Origin: a virus
Reading direction: 5' to 3' (one strand)
Virus record (IMG/VR): IMGVR_UViG_3300031746_000003
Span: 56,345-120,344 of that record
Length of the DNA stretch: 64,000 bases
The notes under the pieces were generated by a model. It did no database searches, was not told the origin of the DNA, and saw only the letters and a program-made list of their open reading frames with translations. How positions within the stretch are numbered: the first letter of the stretch is position 1; every line of letters begins with the position of its first letter. This document shows positions 43,566 to 51,450 of the stretch, one piece after another. A program made the position numbers and the translations under genes.

Positions 43566-44305
43566 CCAATCCATTAGACGATTACCTCACAGAGAAAACA
43601 AAGACAGCTACTGACCGCAACACAGAAGACTTACAGCATTGGGAGCATTGGATGAAGAATCCAACGCCTGCCAAGCTAGACCCGTTAATGAAGCGCTTTG
43701 AACCGCTGATTAACCAGAAGGTTCGACTGTGGAAGGCTCCTAACGTACAGGAGTCAGCGCTGCGTGCTCATATGATGGGGCAGGCTATCAAGGCTTTCGA
43801 AACCTATGATCCTGCTCGTGGGACTAACCTCAATACCCATGTGGGTAACAGGCTCAAGAAGAGTCTCAGATTCGTCTACAGGACTCAGAACCTAGCTGCC
43901 ATCCCTGAGCCCAAGACCAGGCTCATAGGCGCTATAAACGGTGCTAGAGAGCAGCTAAAAGAAGACCTGGGTAGGGACCCCACTCACCAGGAAATAGGGA
44001 CTCATCTTGGTATAACGGCCAAGATGGTCAACAACGTGCAAAAGGCTCAGATGAAGGATGTTATAGGGAGCACTTTTGAGAGTGACCCTGTGCCTAAAGC
44101 ATCACCTAGGTCTCAAGAGGTCATCAGTCTGCTTCGACCCACGCTGTCGTTAGAAGAGCAAGCGGTGTTTGACCATGTATTTGGGTATGGTGGTAAGCAG
44201 ACCATCACATCCACAAATAAGTTGGCGGATAAGTTAGGAAAATCGCCATCTCAGGTCTCACGCTTGAAATCCAGCATTATAGATAAGTACAATCAATACC
44301 TGTAG
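43562..44305 (+). CDS. Sigma-70-family-like transcription factor
   Basis: 247 residues. AIKAFETYDPARGTNLNTHV matches sigma region 2.2-2.3 (the A...FD...G..F.TYA signature); LKKSLRFVYR resembles 2.4. GRDPTHQEIGTHLGIT is a region-3 helix-turn-helix, and LSLEEQAVFDHVFGYGG followed by TNKLADKLGKSPSQVSRLKS is region 4. There is no region 1.1, like alternative sigmas. It should direct RNA polymerase to phage promoters, perhaps the unusual TCAAT/GGGATAAT set. A strong terminator follows. Confidence 0.82.
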   Translation: MTNPLDDYLTEKTKTATDRNTEDLQHWEHWMKNPTPAKLDPLMKRFEPLINQKVRLWKAPNVQESALRAHMMGQAIKAFETYDPARGTNLNTHVGNRLKKSLRFVYRTQNLAAIPEPKTRLIGAINGAREQLKEDLGRDPTHQEIGTHLGITAKMVNNVQKAQMKDVIGSTFESDPVPKASPRSQEVISLLRPTLSLEEQAVFDHVFGYGGKQTITSTNKLADKLGKSPSQVSRLKSSIIDKYNQYL

Positions 44306-44332
44306 CAGGACTGTACAAAACGTAAGAAGTCG

Positions 44333-44369
44333 AAACGGCGCTTGGTGACCCCAGGCGCCGTTTCCTTTT
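44333..44369 (+). terminator. Strong intrinsic terminator
   Basis: A 13-bp stem (AAACGGCGCTTGG with CCAGGCGCCGTTT) closes the loop TGACC and is followed by CCTTTT. It ends the unit containing the sigma-like gene; the ribosome site of the next gene starts right behind it. Confidence 0.9.
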
Positions 44370-44382
44370 GGAGGGAACAACA

Positions 44383-45534
44383 ATGGATTTATTTGAATTG
44401 GCAGCTCAGCCAAGTGCTGAAGCTGTACGTGCAGTTGAAACGCTACACAAGAAACTAGTGGTAGGCGAGGTTATGGGCGGTGAGCTCATAGCTAAAGTCA
44501 GCTCTATGGTGATACGGGACAAGCTTGTACCACCTAAGGCTATGGAGTTTCTGCCATTCAACGGTACGGGTACTGACGGTATTCGTATCATGTATGGCGG
44601 CCTGGCTCACAGTATCCACAACCATGCATTGAACCAGCTTGCTAGCACAGCAGGCATACCGAAGATGTTCGTTACCAGGCTGGTATCGGGTGAGCCTTGG
44701 GAGCGTGAGCTGCTGGTAAAGAACTTTGAGGAGATCTATCACAAAGCCGCATTCAAGGGCCGACGTGACGCAGCTCCTATGTTCTTGCACCGTATCGTGG
44801 GTAGTGAGCTGCGTGGGTTTCTTAGCCGTAGCTATAACAGGTACCTAGCTAGTGCCCCGCTACTCAGAGCTTACGTAGAGGCCTGCACAGCAGTGGGGGC
44901 AATACCCATTGACGCAGTAGCTAGTGACATCCGCATCAGTTTGAAGTGCTACCTACCACATGTGTTCGAGCCAGTGCCTAACGAGTTCGTAGGTATTGGT
45001 GTGAACTGGACCAACTCAGACTTCGGGTCGGGCAGGCTGAAGGTAAGTCTCAGCGTCATGCGTATCTCCTCAGGTACCATGGCTGTGTGGGAGGACAAGA
45101 TCAGTAGGGTGCATCTAGGGTCCGTCATTCAAGAGTCCGATATCGAGATATCGGATGAGACTGCTATCAAGGAAGTAGAAGCTCAGTCCTCTGCTATCCA
45201 TGATGCTGTACGTGGGCAGCTATCCCCTGAGGCTGTTGCACAAGTATTAAAGGTCATCAGTATCGCTCATGAGGAAGAGATACCCTGGCACAAGCTAAAG
45301 GCCATGTTTGGCCAGCTACTCACTAAGAAGGAGTTGGAGTTGGTAGAGACCATGCTTAAGGCTGGTAACTCTGACATCATCGATCTTCCACCAGTGGGCG
45401 TGAAGGGTGATACACCCGTAGCTACTAGGTGGTGGGCAGCCAACGTACTTGGGTATGTGGCCTCTAGCGAGAAGAGTGCAGATCGTAAGTTGGATTTACA
45501 GGCGCTGGCTGGTGAGGTAATGGACGCAGCGTGA
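44383..45534 (+). CDS. DUF932-like phage/plasmid protein
   Basis: 383 residues from ATG 44383, which has GGAGGG in front. The core (RGFLSRSYNRYLASAPLLRA, then a beta-rich domain with VWEDKISRVHLG) resembles the DUF932 family common in phages and plasmids, of uncertain biochemical role. The C-terminal ~120 residues are helical (QLSPEAVAQVLKVISIAHEE). It follows the strong terminator and so starts a new transcription unit. Family call by pattern only. Confidence 0.55.
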   Translation: MDLFELAAQPSAEAVRAVETLHKKLVVGEVMGGELIAKVSSMVIRDKLVPPKAMEFLPFNGTGTDGIRIMYGGLAHSIHNHALNQLASTAGIPKMFVTRLVSGEPWERELLVKNFEEIYHKAAFKGRRDAAPMFLHRIVGSELRGFLSRSYNRYLASAPLLRAYVEACTAVGAIPIDAVASDIRISLKCYLPHVFEPVPNEFVGIGVNWTNSDFGSGRLKVSLSVMRISSGTMAVWEDKISRVHLGSVIQESDIEISDETAIKEVEAQSSAIHDAVRGQLSPEAVAQVLKVISIAHEEEIPWHKLKAMFGQLLTKKELELVETMLKAGNSDIIDLPPVGVKGDTPVATRWWAANVLGYVASSEKSADRKLDLQALAGEVMDAA

Positions 45535-45547
45535 GCACTAAACATGG

Positions 45548-45553
45548 TATAAG
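45548..45553 (+). promoter_or_regulatory. Candidate -10 element (GGTATAAG)
   Basis: GGTATAAG just after the stop of the DUF932-like gene and 19 bases before the small gene at 45572. Matches the octamer type seen at three other plus-strand gene starts. Confidence 0.4.
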
Positions 45554-45571
45554 ACCAGTGGATAGCTAACG

Positions 45572-45751
45572 ATGCAACCATACCAAATCATGAAAATACT
45601 GGACCTAGCTTGGGCAGTAGATCCAGATCAAACAGTGACTGAGCTACTGTCCATGATTGAGGTGGCTGAGAAGGAAGGAAAGACGATAAGCGTCGGTGTC
45701 CTTCGTCAGTTCTTAGGGACGTTAGCCAGCGGTGGTAAACTTTGTGAGTGA
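45572..45751 (+). CDS. Small helical protein (59 aa)
   Basis: 59 codons. The sequence looks coding: hydrophobic helix MKILDLAWAVDPDQTVTELL, then EVAEKEGKTISVGVLRQFLG. A promoter-like octamer lies upstream and a good terminator starts seven bases after the stop, so it forms a complete single-gene unit. Function unknown. Confidence 0.6.
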   Translation: MQPYQIMKILDLAWAVDPDQTVTELLSMIEVAEKEGKTISVGVLRQFLGTLASGGKLCE

Positions 45752-45757
45752 CTGGTA

Positions 45758-45788
45758 GGGGTCTAGCAGTTGCTGGACCCCGCCTTTT
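45758..45788 (+). terminator. Intrinsic terminator
   Basis: GGGGTCTAGC and GCTGGACCCC pair (10 bp, one G-U) around the loop AGTT, followed by GCCTTTT. Separates the small 45.6-kb gene from RNase HII. Confidence 0.8.
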
Positions 45789-45812
45789 AGCCATAGGTGC
45801 AAGGAGAATGTT

Positions 45813-46469
45813 TTGACATTAAGTCGTGAACAAGAAGAAGGTATAAACCGCATCATGTACTCAGATGCTCATTACATCATGGGTATCGACGAGGTAGGTT
45901 ACGGGCCACTAGCTGGCCCGCTAACAGTAGCTGCTATCACCTACAGTAAAGGGTGGAGTCATGCTGATGTACGTGACTCAAAGAAGCTCTCTGCAAAGAA
46001 GAGAGAATCTCTTGAGCTCGACCTCACCATCGCAGCTATGGAAGTAAATATCGTAGATGTCTCACCGGCTGACATCGATAGATTGAACATCTTCACGGTA
46101 CTACATGACGTGATAACCAGTATGGTGGCTACAGCTATGTTTAAAGCCCCCATTATTGTCGTTATCGATGGTAACTGGAAACCAGACGTAATTTACCCTG
46201 GAGTAGAGGTTATCTGTTTCCCCAAAGCGGATGATCTAGTTCCAGCGGTAAGTGCAGCTAGTATTCTAGCTAAGGTCCATCGTGATAAAATCATGCATGA
46301 TATGGCCATCAAGTACCCTGGGTACGGCTTTGAGACCAATGTAGGCTACGGCAGTAAAGTCCATATGAGCTCGCTAACGAAGCTGGGGCCTACGGCTATT
46401 CACAGAAAGAGCTTTGCACCAGTAGCTATAGCAGCTGCTCTCCATGTAAACTTAGGCCATGGCAACTGA
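45813..46469 (+). CDS. rnhB: Ribonuclease HII
   Basis: 218 residues from TTG with AAGGAG six bases upstream. GIDEVGYGPLAGP (residues 24-36) carries the first catalytic Asp-Glu pair, DSKKLS (55-60) is the second signature, and SAASILAKVHRD with the following region supplies the remaining acidic residues. The length is normal for RNase HII, which cleaves RNA in RNA/DNA hybrids and single ribonucleotides. In a phage it may remove primers or R-loops. Confidence 0.95.
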   Translation: MTLSREQEEGINRIMYSDAHYIMGIDEVGYGPLAGPLTVAAITYSKGWSHADVRDSKKLSAKKRESLELDLTIAAMEVNIVDVSPADIDRLNIFTVLHDVITSMVATAMFKAPIIVVIDGNWKPDVIYPGVEVICFPKADDLVPAVSAASILAKVHRDKIMHDMAIKYPGYGFETNVGYGSKVHMSSLTKLGPTAIHRKSFAPVAIAAALHVNLGHGN

Positions 46470-46680
46470 GAAAAGTACGTCTGAGCGTAACGCTCGGTTA
46501 GACGCGTTGCAGGTAGCCACTAAAGACTGGGCAGCTGGTAGAACAAAGTATCTAAACAAGCAGGTAGCCCTTCTCAAGAGAATACTGGCTGGCAGACCAG
46601 GCTCAGGAAAACTGGCCAACGCTGCTGTAGGTGCTGCCAACAAACTAGTAGTGGACGAGATAGACCAATTTCTAAAGTGA
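46459..46680 (+). CDS. Small basic helical protein
   Basis: 73 residues overlapping the end of RNase HII by 11 bases. Lys/Arg-rich helices (TKYLNKQVALLKRILAG; then GAANKLVVDEIDQFLK). Could be nucleic-acid binding; no family recognised. Confidence 0.6.
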   Translation: MATEKSTSERNARLDALQVATKDWAAGRTKYLNKQVALLKRILAGRPGSGKLANAAVGAANKLVVDEIDQFLK

Positions 46681-46687
46681 GTAATGA

Positions 46688-46987
46688 ATGACAACAGGGC
46701 ATAAGATACTCGTCGAAGATCAGTTGGAAGCAAGTAAGCTGGTGGTGCTTCTACAACGTGCACATCAGTTAGCCGTATCACTACAGCTCCAAGCTTTAGA
46801 GGCACAAAAGCAAAAGTTACTAGTACAGCAAGAGATAGAGAACTTCCGTCAAAGAATCACAGCCAAGTATGGAGTAGATTTCTCTACGCATATGGTGGAC
46901 TGGGAAGGTGACGGAACTATCTCTAGGCGCCCAGACCCTGAAGTACCAAAGGTTGAGCAGCTAGAGCTGCCGTTGGAGCAAGAGTAG
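46688..46987 (+). CDS. Coiled-coil protein
   Basis: 99 residues, mostly one long helix (LVVLLQRAHQLAVSLQLQAL; KLLVQQEIENFRQRITAKYG) followed by an acidic Pro-rich end. It stands just before a run of baseplate-type genes and may be a structural or assembly helper. Confidence 0.6.
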   Translation: MTTGHKILVEDQLEASKLVVLLQRAHQLAVSLQLQALEAQKQKLLVQQEIENFRQRITAKYGVDFSTHMVDWEGDGTISRRPDPEVPKVEQLELPLEQE

Positions 46988-46989
46988 TA

Positions 46990-48027
46990 ATGGCCACCAT
47001 AATCATCAGTCCAGTTCTGCAAGAGCAAGAGCCTGTATCAGAGATTGTACAGCTCAGCATCGTGGTTAAGAATGAAGACTTCGATGGCTTCTTCGACCAG
47101 CTGCAGGTGTGGAAATCTCGGCAAGGACCCTCTGGCCCTTATGAGGAACTGACTGCTGATGTATGGAGGCCTGCGCGTATTCCAAAGTTAGCCTCTGACC
47201 CGCCTCTGTCCCCAGTAACTGGGGCTAATGTAAACATAGTAGGTAAGGCGCTGCAGTTGAGGGTGACTGAGAAAGACGACATCGTAGTTGTGTTCACGGG
47301 TACAGACCCACTGACATACGCTACAGTCGCTTCTCAGATCACTACGCAAGGGCTGCAGCGTCTTATCTCCTATGTCACGAAGGAGGGTGAGATAGCTATC
47401 CAGACTACCGATGCTGGCACTGGGGCTGCTCTACGTGTTGTGGGTGGTGATGCCGCAGCTATTCTAGGGCTACCAACTACAGAACCGCAGTCACTAGCGT
47501 TTGGTAGAGACGCTAGGATACCCCTCATCAGGTACCAGACTGTTTACTCGTTCACAGATGTACACGGTAACTCTAAGTACTTCTACAAGACCAGGTTCTA
47601 TAACTCTGGTAATACGGCAGTCAGTGAGTTCAGCGCACCGATAGGTGTAGGGGCTGCCGTAGGCATCCAGAACCCTAATCTAGCAGCTGGCTTCATAGAC
47701 ATGGTGACAGCTGATGGTAAGCCTATAGCTAATCAAGAGGTACGTCTCAGCATCAAATTCACAGGTACGTTGGTAGAAGGTAGAGCTCTAGCTGCCAGCG
47801 ATATCATACGTAGGACAGACGATAACGGACATGTTGAGTTCGTACTAGTACGCGGCCAAGAGGTAGTTGTTGCCATCATAGGTACAGACTTAGTGCGTGA
47901 CATAGTGGTGCCACTAGACCAGAACATTAAAGTGTTCAACCTACTAGACCCCACCATCTCTACGCAGAACGATTACTTCAAGGCACGCGTGCCTAATATC
48001 ATTTTCGCAGAACGTCGTACCTTGTGA
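46990..48027 (+). CDS. Beta-rich baseplate/tail structural protein
   Basis: 345 residues. An N-terminal fibronectin-like region (VQLSIVVKNEDFDGFFDQLQ, SGPYEEL) is followed by a middle alpha/beta module, a second FnIII-like part (QTVYSFTDVHGNSKYFYKTR), and a C-terminal carboxypeptidase-like beta sandwich (MVTADGKPIANQEVRLSIKF). Tandem beta-sandwich domains are typical of baseplate or fibre-attachment proteins. Ends in a GTGA overlap with the next gene. Confidence 0.65.
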   Translation: MATIIISPVLQEQEPVSEIVQLSIVVKNEDFDGFFDQLQVWKSRQGPSGPYEELTADVWRPARIPKLASDPPLSPVTGANVNIVGKALQLRVTEKDDIVVVFTGTDPLTYATVASQITTQGLQRLISYVTKEGEIAIQTTDAGTGAALRVVGGDAAAILGLPTTEPQSLAFGRDARIPLIRYQTVYSFTDVHGNSKYFYKTRFYNSGNTAVSEFSAPIGVGAAVGIQNPNLAAGFIDMVTADGKPIANQEVRLSIKFTGTLVEGRALAASDIIRRTDDNGHVEFVLVRGQEVVVAIIGTDLVRDIVVPLDQNIKVFNLLDPTISTQNDYFKARVPNIIFAERRTL

Positions 48028-48275
48028 GCACATTCACTCTATTTTTCCCACTACCCCATCACCCAGATGAGAGTGTGGAAGCCATACTTGAGCATGTTCC
48101 CGGCAAGATGCTCAGGATGTACTTCCATGAAGCATCCTTAGCTGAGTATCATTTGATGGGTTTACGGCTGCGCTGCAAGATGTTGAATCAGAATTTCATA
48201 CCGCTACGACTCACGCATGTACCTAAACCAGGTGACACCATATTCATGACGCCTACTAGAAGGGCCCAATCGTAA
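48024..48275 (+). CDS. Unknown small protein
   Basis: 83 residues from GTG in a GTGA overlap. Pro/His-rich N-terminus, then a basic alpha/beta core (RLRCKMLNQNFIPLRLTHVP). It sits between two beta-sandwich structural genes, so it may be a baseplate or tail-tip component; the LysM-like GDTIF near the end suggests, weakly, a small binding module. Confidence 0.55.
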   Translation: MSTFTLFFPLPHHPDESVEAILEHVPGKMLRMYFHEASLAEYHLMGLRLRCKMLNQNFIPLRLTHVPKPGDTIFMTPTRRAQS

Positions 48276-49156
48276 TGTCTTTTGAACCAGTTGACATGTA
48301 CATCACTGAGTCTGTGCCTCCATTCGCTCCGCTGGAAGGAGTCGTACTGAAAGTCTATGACCCTTCAGGGTCCATGTTCTTCACTCAAGGAGTGACCGAT
48401 GCAGCAGGGCATGTTGGGTTTTTACTTGAGACTCAAACGTACAGCGTACGGTTCTATAAGTTTCAAGTTCAGTTTTCACAGCCTCAGGTGGTGATAGTTC
48501 TACCCACGCCTGCCATAAATGTCTTTGACATGGTGGGTACCAGCTTTGCTCCCCCGGCTGCCACTGACCCTAGGCTCTGTAGAGCTTCCGGCTTCTTTAG
48601 GGATGTCACGGGCTCTCCTAAGCCTTGGCTGGACATGCACTTCATTTCTAAATTTAGCCCCATCTTGCTAGATGGGTCCGGTGTAGTTTCGGAGCGTCAG
48701 ACGACTAGGACGGATGAGACTGGCTACGTACAGTTAGACCTCATAAGGTGCGCTCAGTACGCTGTAACTATTCAAGATTTTGAAGATACGCAGCGGCAGA
48801 TAAACGTACCTGACTCCCCTAAAGTGAACCTACCTGACCTGTTGTTCCCAGCTGTAGCCAGTATCACCTTCGACCCACCCCCTCCATATTTCTTGACTAT
48901 TGGCACAGACCTTGTAGTAACACCAACTGTAGTCACTACAGATGGCAGGACTCTTATTGGTTGTGCCATCGATGATGTCAGATGGGGTTCGTCGGATAAC
49001 AACGTGGCAGTAGTATTACCCTCACAAACAACACTAGCGTTACGTGGTTTGACTACGGGTATAGCTCAGATAACCGCTGTCCGATTAGACGCAACCGTTA
49101 TACGCATACCCAATACCCCAATCAGTGGTGTGCCAGTGGATATGACAGTGAGCTAA
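48275..49156 (+). CDS. Structural protein with Ig-like domains
   Basis: 293 residues in TAATG overlap. Two carboxypeptidase-type beta sandwiches (each with a G-V/DE-T-G-H/Y-V turn, near 45-60 and 150-165) are followed by a C-terminal Big2-like Ig domain (VVTTDGRTLIGCAIDDVRWG; GLTTGIAQITAVR). Ig-like domains on phage baseplates or fibres often contact host surfaces. Confidence 0.65.
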   Translation: MSFEPVDMYITESVPPFAPLEGVVLKVYDPSGSMFFTQGVTDAAGHVGFLLETQTYSVRFYKFQVQFSQPQVVIVLPTPAINVFDMVGTSFAPPAATDPRLCRASGFFRDVTGSPKPWLDMHFISKFSPILLDGSGVVSERQTTRTDETGYVQLDLIRCAQYAVTIQDFEDTQRQINVPDSPKVNLPDLLFPAVASITFDPPPPYFLTIGTDLVVTPTVVTTDGRTLIGCAIDDVRWGSSDNNVAVVLPSQTTLALRGLTTGIAQITAVRLDATVIRIPNTPISGVPVDMTVS

Positions 49157-49158
49157 AT

Positions 49159-49830
49159 ATGCGACAGACAACCACGGTATTACAGGTTAGTACCGCAGCG
49201 TTATTGGCTCTGGCAGAAGCCCAGCAGTTATGCCCTCATTTGAACCTGCACGTATACCATTGTGCTGCTCTCGTGCAGTCTTTGTTACGTACGCTATCCC
49301 CCTTACAGATTAAACGGTATGAGCCACCCACGGTTGAGGTAGTCAATACCTCCTGGGACCCTGACCCTGAGGCTGTACCAGGGCATATCGAAGTCAGTAG
49401 ATGTCGTGCTCTGCTGTTAGAGATAATCCGTAGAGCTGCCCATGACTGGGTGCTCTATAGGATGAGCACGAAGCTCGACTACAAGCAGATAGCCGAGGAG
49501 GCTAGGACCTGGTTGTTCGAGGAGGAAGAGGGACATCCTAATTGGCTAGAGCGCAACAACAACGAACGTTACATCACAGCATTTGTAGCAATCTGTGATG
49601 CTCTGGACTTAGAGCCAGAAGTGGTTCGTGACCGTGTGCGTAAAATGACCATCAAGTCCATCATGGGAGCTGGACGACCTGCTGAGAAGCGCCATCTACA
49701 GGTAGCCGTTGAAGACATGCACTATGAAGAGCATGGTGTGATGGACATCCATATGGAAGAGCTAGAGAGCTATGAAGATGGCTATCGCTCACAGTACGAG
49801 TCCCAGTTCTCTGTGCCTAGTTATGCGTAG
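49159..49830 (+). CDS. Unknown protein with acidic helical domain
   Basis: 223 residues. N-terminal 80 residues hydrophobic/helical, then a region (HDWVLYRMSTKLDYKQIAEE, ARTWLFEEEEGHPNWLER, ending GRPAEKRH) that resembles a small conserved family seen in several bacterial genomes, of unknown function. The last 40 residues are acidic and Tyr/Glu-rich. It is the last plus-strand gene before the minus-strand island. Confidence 0.6.
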   Translation: MRQTTTVLQVSTAALLALAEAQQLCPHLNLHVYHCAALVQSLLRTLSPLQIKRYEPPTVEVVNTSWDPDPEAVPGHIEVSRCRALLLEIIRRAAHDWVLYRMSTKLDYKQIAEEARTWLFEEEEGHPNWLERNNNERYITAFVAICDALDLEPEVVRDRVRKMTIKSIMGAGRPAEKRHLQVAVEDMHYEEHGVMDIHMEELESYEDGYRSQYESQFSVPSYA

Positions 49831-49836
49831 CTAATG

Positions 49837-49866
49837 AAGAGGAGCCCTTGGTAGGGGCCCCTCCGC
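49837..49866. terminator. Possible bidirectional terminator
   Basis: A GC-rich inverted repeat (GAGGAGCCCT...AGGGGCCCCTC) lies between the convergent genes ending at 49830 and 49869. No strong T run on either side, so efficiency is uncertain. Confidence 0.35.
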
Positions 49867-49868
49867 AC

Positions 49869-49991
49869 TTACTGGGCGATATACGCCCTCTTGGCTGTCT
49901 CATCGTGGAGCCAATCGCCCCACTGTTCTGGCAGCACCTCCATCAGTGGGTGGGCCACCACGTTGTGAATGAATCTCCAAAGACGCCTCAT
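49869..49991 (-). CDS. Micro-protein with IHNVVAHPL motif (40 aa)
   Basis: 40 codons. The ATG overlaps the upstream stop as ATGA. The protein (RLWRFIHNVVAHPLMEVLP, then WGDWLHDETA) resembles a family of very small phage proteins with the NVVAHPL...LHD..A pattern, so it is probably real. Amphipathic and Trp-rich, possibly membrane-associated; function unknown. Confidence 0.65.
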   Translation of the reverse strand: MRRLWRFIHNVVAHPLMEVLPEQWGDWLHDETAKRAYIAQ

Positions 49992-50242
49992 ATTTCCTCT
50001 CCTTCTTCGTTCGGTAGGAAGGTTACGAAGTCGCCAGAGCGATAGCTCCAGACGAACACATACAGCATACCGTTCATCACGGCTTTCCGTACGGCTCGTT
50101 CAGAGTGACCGCGTCTGACGAACACAGTATCTCCACGCTCTACCATCTTGCGTAGCTCGTGAAGGTCACTATCAGAAAGATCCCCCCGCTCTCCATATCT
50201 TTCTGATAGTCGGTCAACTGCGTGCGTCCCCACCGGGATCAC
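49988..50242 (-). CDS. Small toxin-fold-like protein (DUF4258/RelE-like pattern)
   Basis: 84 residues. HAVDRLSERYG near the N-terminus and an alternating C-terminal beta region (MLYVFVWSYRSGDFVTFLP) resemble small HxxxR..R proteins of the RelE/DUF4258 type. There is no antitoxin-like gene beside it, so a toxin role is weak inference; it may be an anti-host effector. It overlaps the kinase gene end by 29 bases and the micro-protein start by four. Confidence 0.55.
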   Translation of the reverse strand: MIPVGTHAVDRLSERYGERGDLSDSDLHELRKMVERGDTVFVRRGHSERAVRKAVMNGMLYVFVWSYRSGDFVTFLPNEEGEEI

Positions 50243-50723
50243 CGCCTTCCAACCACTTCAACACGTCGACCTCATTGTCGAAGCTGGTGTACCACGGTGG
50301 TACCTTCTCAGCGAGCAGCTGTTCATACTTCATGAACACCACCCGCTCTGGCACTCCATGCTGATTGCGCTTGGCTGCAACCAACGGCTCACACTGAACC
50401 GTATAGACTGCCGCCTGCGCCCCGAGCGCAGCAGCCACCAACATGTACGGTGAGTACTCCGCCGCCGAGATGTTGGTGTTGTCGACGACTAGCACATTCG
50501 TATCCAGCTCCGTAAGGTTCTGCAGAGCAGCTAGGTACCTCTGCATGCACCAAGCATGTGCTGAGCTCAGCAGACTGAAGTTAAAGGACTTGTCTGCCCT
50601 GTACAGCCCAGGGAATTTGTCTGCTGACACACTGCCGACGAAATGCTTGTGTCGCGCCAGCACGTTGGCGACAAAGTGAGACTTACCCGATCCTTGGATC
50701 CCGCGCATTACGATAACTTTCAT
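50214..50723 (-). CDS. P-loop kinase, polynucleotide-kinase/AAA_33-like
   Basis: 169 residues. Walker A is GIQGSGKS (8-15); a Walker-B-like VLVVDNTN near residue 78 and RNQHGVPE near 120 (substrate/lid region) match the kinase domain of T4-type polynucleotide kinase and related AAA_33 enzymes. No phosphatase or ligase domain is fused. The role may be RNA/DNA end repair or small-molecule phosphorylation; the T4 Pnk/Rnl pathway repairs tRNAs cut by host defence. First gene after a good promoter block. Confidence 0.85.
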   Translation of the reverse strand: MKVIVMRGIQGSGKSHFVANVLARHKHFVGSVSADKFPGLYRADKSFNFSLLSSAHAWCMQRYLAALQNLTELDTNVLVVDNTNISAAEYSPYMLVAAALGAQAAVYTVQCEPLVAAKRNQHGVPERVVFMKYEQLLAEKVPPWYTSFDNEVDVLKWLEGGDPGGDARS

Positions 50724-50759
50724 GGTCGATCATTCTTTCTAGGAGCTTGACTCCCATTA

Positions 50760-50790
50760 CTATTATCCCCAAAATGCTCGTAATATTGAG
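50760..50790 (-). promoter_or_regulatory. Promoter block (family member B)
   Basis: Minus strand: CTCAATATTACGAG at the -35 region and TTTTGGGGATAATAG at -10. A GGGAG-TCAAG-CTCCT hairpin follows right after the predicted start, then AGAAAG before the kinase ATG. Confidence 0.7.
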
Positions 50791-50795
50791 CTAAA

Positions 50796-50816
50796 AGAGT
50801 TGGCAGTCCTCTTCGA
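50796..50816 (-). terminator. Hairpin terminator with conserved loop GACTGCCAA
   Basis: On the minus strand AAGAG-GACTGCCAA-CTCTT is followed by TTAG, eight bases after the stop of the zinc-ribbon gene. The loop is identical to the hairpin near 51.7 kb and nearly so to that near 53.5 kb, while the stems differ and still pair. Confidence 0.65.
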
Positions 50817-50823
50817 AACTCTA

Positions 50824-50967
50824 CTACTTTCGTAGTGGTTTCATCTTTGGTGCAAGATCACCGCACCAAGTGCAGTAAGCTTCACCCTTGTGGTTGAGCT
50901 TGGCCTGTTCTGGCCGCTCATGTACATGACCACAGCGTGCACAACGCCGTGGTAATCTCCACTTCAC
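50824..50967 (-). CDS. Zinc-ribbon micro-protein (47 aa)
   Basis: 47 codons from GTG 50967, in a GTGA overlap with the lipoprotein gene. CARCGH near residue 10 and CTWCGD near 34 form a two-knuckle zinc ribbon, with a basic tail (PKMKPLRK). A conserved-loop terminator hairpin lies just after the stop. Confidence 0.68.
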   Translation of the reverse strand: MKWRLPRRCARCGHVHERPEQAKLNHKGEAYCTWCGDLAPKMKPLRK

Positions 50968-51146
50968 CGACACCAGCACTTCCTCACGTGTGGTGGTATG
51001 GTGAAGGTCTGCCCACGCACCGTTGCCGGTATGTAGGTGTACCCACCAGTGTAATACCCCTGCTGAACAGGGTATACGTACACCACCTCACGAGCACCAC
51101 ACCCGGTGAGGAGAAGGGCCGCTATCAGGAGAGCGAACCGAGCCAT
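50964..51146 (-). CDS. Small lipoprotein
   Basis: 60 residues from ATG 51146, preferred because AAAGGA precedes it and the protein then begins with a perfect signal peptide: MARF, a hydrophobic core and the lipobox LTGC (Cys about 15). The mature part is Tyr/Gly/Val-rich (VYVYPVQQGYYTGGYTYIP). It should be acylated and envelope-anchored; a superinfection-exclusion or outer spanin role is possible. It overlaps the upstream gene by 22 bases. Confidence 0.72.
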   Translation of the reverse strand: MARFALLIAALLLTGCGAREVVYVYPVQQGYYTGGYTYIPATVRGQTFTIPPHVRKCWCR

Positions 51147-51349
51147 GTGTCCTTTCCGACCATCAGTTCGTCGATGGCTTCCTGGACCGTCTGTCCGGTC
51201 CCTCTGATGAACACACGGTCCATGGCAGCTACCAGCGTCCACTCGATCTTTCCCTTCTTCATGCACCTTCCGGTGCACCCCTGCAACTCCAAGCCAGCGG
51301 CCTGGAGCTTGTCCACTACCTGTGCCAGAGTCCGGCTATCCATGTTCAT
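51125..51349 (-). CDS. Unknown small alpha/beta protein
   Basis: 74 residues, ATG preceded by GAAAG. Helix, beta hairpin with CTGRC pair (about 25-29), then a VFIRGTGQTVQEAIDELM strand-helix unit; it resembles a mini dsRNA-binding or ferredoxin-like fold, but no match is claimed. First gene of its unit behind promoter block C. Confidence 0.62.
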   Translation of the reverse strand: MNMDSRTLAQVVDKLQAAGLELQGCTGRCMKKGKIEWTLVAAMDRVFIRGTGQTVQEAIDELMVGKDTWLGSLS

Positions 51350-51364
51350 GTTGTATCTTTCTAA

Positions 51365-51400
51365 GGGATAACTGTAGTGATTCCCTCACTACTATTATAC
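51365..51400. repeat. Imperfect inverted repeat at promoter C
   Basis: GGGATAACTGTAGTGA and its near-complement TCACTACTATTATACCC face each other across TTCCC. The centre makes a GTAGTGA-GGGAA-TCACTAC hairpin in the minus-strand leader, and the outer parts include the -10 element; it may act as an operator or leader stabiliser. Confidence 0.5.
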
Positions 51401-51422
51401 CCAAAACCTTCGTACATTTGAT
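51392..51422 (-). promoter_or_regulatory. Promoter block (family member C)
   Basis: Minus strand: ATCAAATGTACGAA at the -35 region and GTTTTGGGTATAATAG at -10, exactly aligned with the members near 50.8 and 52.3 kb. Confidence 0.7.
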
Positions 51423-51450
51423 ACGATGGTAACCCTGAAAGGGACAAGCT

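Noticed and set aside
45588-45794. 68-codon minus-strand frame
   Set aside because: It overlaps the more convincing 59-codon plus-strand gene and its terminator and has a shadow-like composition.
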